A DNA stretch of 64,000 bases. It comes from Nitrosomonas sp. Lineage in GTDB: Bacteria; Pseudomonadota; Gammaproteobacteria; Burkholderiales; Nitrosomonadaceae. How positions within the stretch are numbered: the stretch's first letter is position 1; every line of letters begins with the position of its first letter. Location of the stretch: assembly GCA_031316255.1 (NCBI GenBank), contig JALDQW010000001.1, forward strand, positions 2,141,485-2,205,484, given 5' to 3'. The notes below the pieces were generated by a model that was not told the DNA's origin, searched no databases, and saw only the letters and a program-made list of their open reading frames with translations. Shown piece after piece: positions 63,625-64,000 of this stretch. Position numbers and translations under genes: made by a program.

Positions 63625-64000
63625 ATGAATGAATATATCGCTGAATTGTCGAATCTGTTTCCTTTCGATGCGTTGATTAATGCGTTGAACCAGAGGAGCT
63701 GGCTTGAGATTGCGCTTATTCTGTCGCCGTCGGTTGTGCTGATTTTTTTGTTGTTCGGCTATATTGGTTTTTTGAGATCGAAACTGTGGCAATGGACGAT
63801 ATATACGGTCTGTTTTGTTCTGCTTGCCTTCTACATGCCATATGAGCTGGTGCGGCAATCGACTGAAATGTCCAGGGCACAAGCCAATGTCGATGAAATG
63901 GGCAACACGCTGCAAGAATTCATGGAAGCAGCCAATCTGGAATATGTCAACACGCTGAACAATGAAGAAGTCGCTGCCGGGATGCTGGACGAACTGCTCA
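63625..64000 (+). CDS. Inner-membrane protein, cut by the window end
   Basis: At least 125 residues; the frame is open at the window edge. GGGGAGAG lies 6 nt before the ATG. Two transmembrane helices (ALILSPSVVLIFLLFGYIGF and IYTVCFVLLAFYMPY, residues about 29-80) are followed by a hydrophilic helix rich in Glu and Asn (MSRAQANVDEMGNTLQEFM). I do not recognise the family. Confidence 0.6.
   Translation, partial: MNEYIAELSNLFPFDALINALNQRSWLEIALILSPSVVLIFLLFGYIGFLRSKLWQWTIYTVCFVLLAFYMPYELVRQSTEMSRAQANVDEMGNTLQEFMEAANLEYVNTLNNEEVAAGMLDELL

Overview
The window reads as a chromosome segment of a Gram-negative betaproteobacterium, most likely an ammonia-oxidiser of the Nitrosomonas type. The reasons are PEP-CTERM proteins with a TIGR03790 protein, tandem MauG/CcpA-type cytochrome c peroxidases, DUF3422 and DUF2959 proteins, moderate GC, and many decayed insertion sequences. 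This taxonomic call is inference from gene content; there is no rRNA gene or other definitive marker here.

Layout. 1-4 kb: a two-component system, a PstS-type phosphate-binding protein and a DedA membrane protein. 4-10 kb: dnaE on the minus strand, trhP (U32 family) on the plus strand, and a YheT-type hydrolase interrupted by an amber codon. 10.3-20 kb: an accessory module between two direct copies of a 1.44-kb segment (3' end of trhP plus the broken yheT). It holds a 50-residue exported peptide with a VPIPG/hydrophobic/KK tail behind a candidate sigma-54 promoter, and a 2232-residue repeat protein. That protein has an N-terminal region with the hallmarks of a thioester domain (its only Cys at 53, Gln at 120), SdrD-like B repeats in four almost identical 708-bp units, two 936-bp units, and a type-I-secretion-like C-terminus. 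A decayed IS5-family transposase is fused at the right junction. 20.2-21.6 kb: a complete IS256-family element with an 8-bp target duplication, just upstream of a large sensor kinase. 23.8-31 kb: a wrecked RelE-type toxin-antitoxin pair, CIA30 and DUF3422 genes, an intact MntA-HepT pair, and a higB fragment cut by a complete IS21-family element.

31.4-39.6 kb: eight co-directional minus-strand genes that look like one envelope-lipid unit. In transcription order they are a GNAT-fold (YghO-like) protein, an NTP-transferase, LptF, LptG, a CDP-alcohol phosphatidyltransferase with an extra N-terminal domain, a diacylglycerol/ceramide-kinase-fold protein, a nucleotidyltransferase-like protein and a DUF2959 lipoprotein. 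The content recalls anionic sphingolipid loci and is the best candidate here for an undescribed pathway. 39.9-45.6 kb: a CzcCBA-type heavy-metal RND efflux operon. 45.9-51.6 kb: a GpsA-like dehydrogenase and two paralogous diheme peroxidases. 52-56 kb: two PEP-CTERM proteins, two copies of a structured leader resembling a c-di-GMP-I (GEMM) aptamer, three copies of a 17-bp inverted-repeat operator, and a TIGR03790 protein. 56-64 kb: DUF4168, a secreted HExxH protein, hydroxyacid dehydrogenase, hydrolase, RidA, exonuclease I, threonine deaminase, and a membrane protein cut by the window end.

The core genes look ordinary. The unusual biology lies in the bracketed adhesin module, the lipid operon and the PEP-CTERM regulon.
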